DNA of 64,000 nucleotides from the NCBI GenBank assembly GCA_017744735.1, contig JAGIAR010000007.1:355749-419748 (forward strand). Reading direction: 5' to 3'. The position numbers were made by a program, and so were the translations under genes. Below, piece after piece: positions 62,693 through 64,000 of this stretch. The stretch comes from Novosphingobium sp. Its GTDB lineage: Bacteria; Pseudomonadota; Alphaproteobacteria; Sphingomonadales; Sphingomonadaceae. Numbering within the stretch: position 1 is the first letter of the stretch; every line of letters starts with the position of its first letter. Below the pieces are notes generated by a model. It was not told the DNA's origin. It ran no database searches and saw only the letters and a list, made by a program, of their open reading frames with translations.

Positions 62693-63577
62693 TCAGGACT
62701 CCTTGCTCTCGTCGCCGCCGGCAGTGCCTTCGGCTTCGTTATTCTCATCACCGACGGCCGGGGTGGTATCGTCACCCGCGCCGGCGCTCTGCGTGTGCAG
62801 CAGTTCTTCCTGCTGCTCCGGGGTCACCTGCTCGTGCACTTCGTGCTCGGCAGCGTGATCGACCATGCCGGCCGGCGCGTCTTCCGCGTGCAGCGTCGCC
62901 TTGTCTTCAAGGATGCCGCCGGGGAACGGAACGCCCTCGGGCAGCGGAACCTTGACCGCGTCGCGAACCAGCAGCCAGCTGTCCTTCGAACCCGGGACCG
63001 AGCCCTTGACGAAGATCAGGCCGCGCTCGTCGTCGGTGCGGACGATTTCGAGGTTCTGCTGGGTGCGCTGACGGTCGCCCATGTGGCCGGCCATCTTCTT
63101 GCCCTTGAACACGCGGCCCGGATCCTGGCGGTTGCCGGTCGAACCGTGAGCACGGTGGCTGATCGAGACGCCGTGGGTGGCGCGCATACCGCCGAAACCC
63201 CAGCGCTTCATCGCACCGGCGAAGCCCTTGCCCTGGGTGTGGCCGGTGATGTCCACCAGCTGGCCCGGGAGGAAGTGCGACGCGGCGATGGTCGAGCCGA
63301 CCGCGAGGACGGCATCGTCAGACACGCGGAATTCGGCAACCTGCTTCTTGAGCGGCACCTGCGCCTTCGCGAAATGCTCGCGCTGCGGCTTGGCGACGTT
63401 CTTCTGCTTGGCTTCGCCCGAACCGACCTGGAGCGCGGTGTAACCGTCGACCTCCGGGGTGCGGACCGAAACGACCTGACAATTATCCAGCGCCAGGACA
63501 GTGACGGGCACGTGGCGGCCGTCTTCCTGGAACAGGCGGGTCATCCCGACTTTCTTAGCGATCACGCCAGTGCGCAT
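62693..63577 (-). CDS. rplC: 50S ribosomal protein L3 with acidic C-terminal tail
   Basis: A 294-residue protein; the L3 core (1 to about 213) is complete: [60 protein letters not shown]. Residues 214-294 form an acidic, low-complexity tail ([20 protein letters not shown]...GGDESKES) absent from the roughly 210-residue E. coli protein. The tail probably stays disordered outside the ribosome. Confidence 0.97.
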   Translation of the reverse strand: MRTGVIAKKVGMTRLFQEDGRHVPVTVLALDNCQVVSVRTPEVDGYTALQVGSGEAKQKNVAKPQREHFAKAQVPLKKQVAEFRVSDDAVLAVGSTIAASHFLPGQLVDITGHTQGKGFAGAMKRWGFGGMRATHGVSISHRAHGSTGNRQDPGRVFKGKKMAGHMGDRQRTQQNLEIVRTDDERGLIFVKGSVPGSKDSWLLVRDAVKVPLPEGVPFPGGILEDKATLHAEDAPAGMVDHAAEHEVHEQVTPEQQEELLHTQSAGAGDDTTPAVGDENNEAEGTAGGDESKES

Positions 63578-63823
63578 GATCCAATCTCCTTACAGAGGCC
63601 TGCCGGACCATCCGGCAGGCTTGTCAGCCCGATTGTCATGCATCGCCCCGTCCGGGCTGAAATGCTTCCAGAAGGAAGCGAGACGGGGGACGCAGCCCGG
63701 ATCCGATCCGGCGGTATCCCTATGTCCGCGGAAGGCGAACCTTCCGAAACTCGTTACCTGCCCTGAAGCAGGAACCAGGGGCGGTTGACCCCTGCCCCGG
63801 CCTTCGCCGGGGATGCCCGCCCA
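63578..63823 (-). other. rpsJ-rplC intercistronic region with hairpins
   Basis: No gene is seen. It contains a perfect 10-bp hairpin GCCTGCCGGA/TCCGGCAGGC at 63598-63620, a CCCCGTC/GACGGGG pairing around 63645-63690, and GC-rich repeats near 63765-63815. No T tract follows on the minus strand, so these are not classic terminators; they could protect or attenuate the S10-operon mRNA. Confidence 0.4.
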
Positions 63824-64000
63824 TCAGGCGAGCTTGATCTCGACATTCACGCCGGCGGCCAGATCGAGCTTCATCAGCGCATCGACCGTCTGGGCGTTGG
63901 GCTGCACGATGTCGAGCAGCCGCTTGTAGGTACGCACCTCGAACTGCTCGCGCGACTTCTTGTCGATGTGCGGGCCGCGGTTCACGGTGAACTTCTCGAT
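63824..64000 (-). CDS. rpsJ: 30S ribosomal protein S10, C-terminal part (5' end outside window)
   Basis: The last 58 residues are present: [58 protein letters not shown]. This matches the C-terminal half of S10, including the NusB-facing loop region. First gene of the S10 operon; the start lies beyond the window edge. Confidence 0.97.
   Translation of the reverse strand: MEKFTVNRGPHIDKKSREQFEVRTYKRLLDIVQPNAQTVDALMKLDLAAGVNVEIKLA

Overview
The window is GC-rich, densely coded chromosomal DNA from an alphaproteobacterium, most likely a member of the Sphingomonadales (Sphingomonas/Novosphingobium/Erythrobacter type). Reasons: a GTTC-N7-GTTC LexA box upstream of uvrA, an LDH-type malate dehydrogenase gene next to sucD-sucA-sucB-lpd, an S5 protein with an acidic/RGG N-terminal extension, many TbpB-like lipoproteins, and cruciform intergenic repeats. 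The assignment is inferred from gene content and family knowledge; no database search was possible.

Layout. 1-4.7 kb: end of a cyclopropane-fatty-acid synthase gene, a MATE transporter, argG, a 940-bp non-coding stretch (DnaA-box cluster, a likely terminated small RNA, a parS-like palindrome), then rlpA. 4.8-10.1 kb: two CHRD-domain secreted proteins flanking an unstopped HTH gene, an AT-richer OLD-family ATPase/TOPRIM nuclease (candidate defence gene), DUF2200 and repeat-rich DNA. 10.2-13.2 kb: uvrA with its SOS box. 13.4-24.2 kb: a Slam outer-membrane translocator gene with five TbpB-like lipoprotein genes carrying eight recognisable barrel signatures in total, plus three other secreted proteins. 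24.4-30 kb: M3 and M13 metallopeptidases and a SleB-type wall hydrolase. 30.1-32.6 kb: a small conserved protein and a membrane GGDEF-EAL protein. 32.9-41 kb: TCA genes mdh, sucD, sucA, sucB and lpd, with a GIY-YIG nuclease gene boxed by cruciform repeats between sucB and lpd, and no sucC. 41-45.7 kb: small accessory genes (SnoaL, membrane proteins, VOC, TRIC, a paralogous pair of secreted proteins). 45.9-64 kb, all on the minus strand: the S10/spc/alpha ribosomal protein cluster from rplQ back to a truncated rpsJ.

How the parts work together. The Slam locus looks like a self-contained surface-display system: Slam should move TbpB-fold lipoproteins to the cell surface, where they may capture an unknown ligand; no TonB-dependent receptor lies beside it. 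The TCA block encodes the whole 2-oxoglutarate dehydrogenase complex plus neighbouring steps. The ribosomal cluster is conserved in order, but is split by PAP2 and acyltransferase genes (after a terminator behind rpmD), by an SRPBCC gene in front of a consensus promoter for rpsM-rpsK-rpoA, and by a small Ala/Lys-rich gene between rpoA and rplQ.

Strongest candidates for something undescribed: the multi-cargo Slam/TbpB-like locus, and the GIY-YIG gene bracketed by cruciform repeats with an ACG in the start position.
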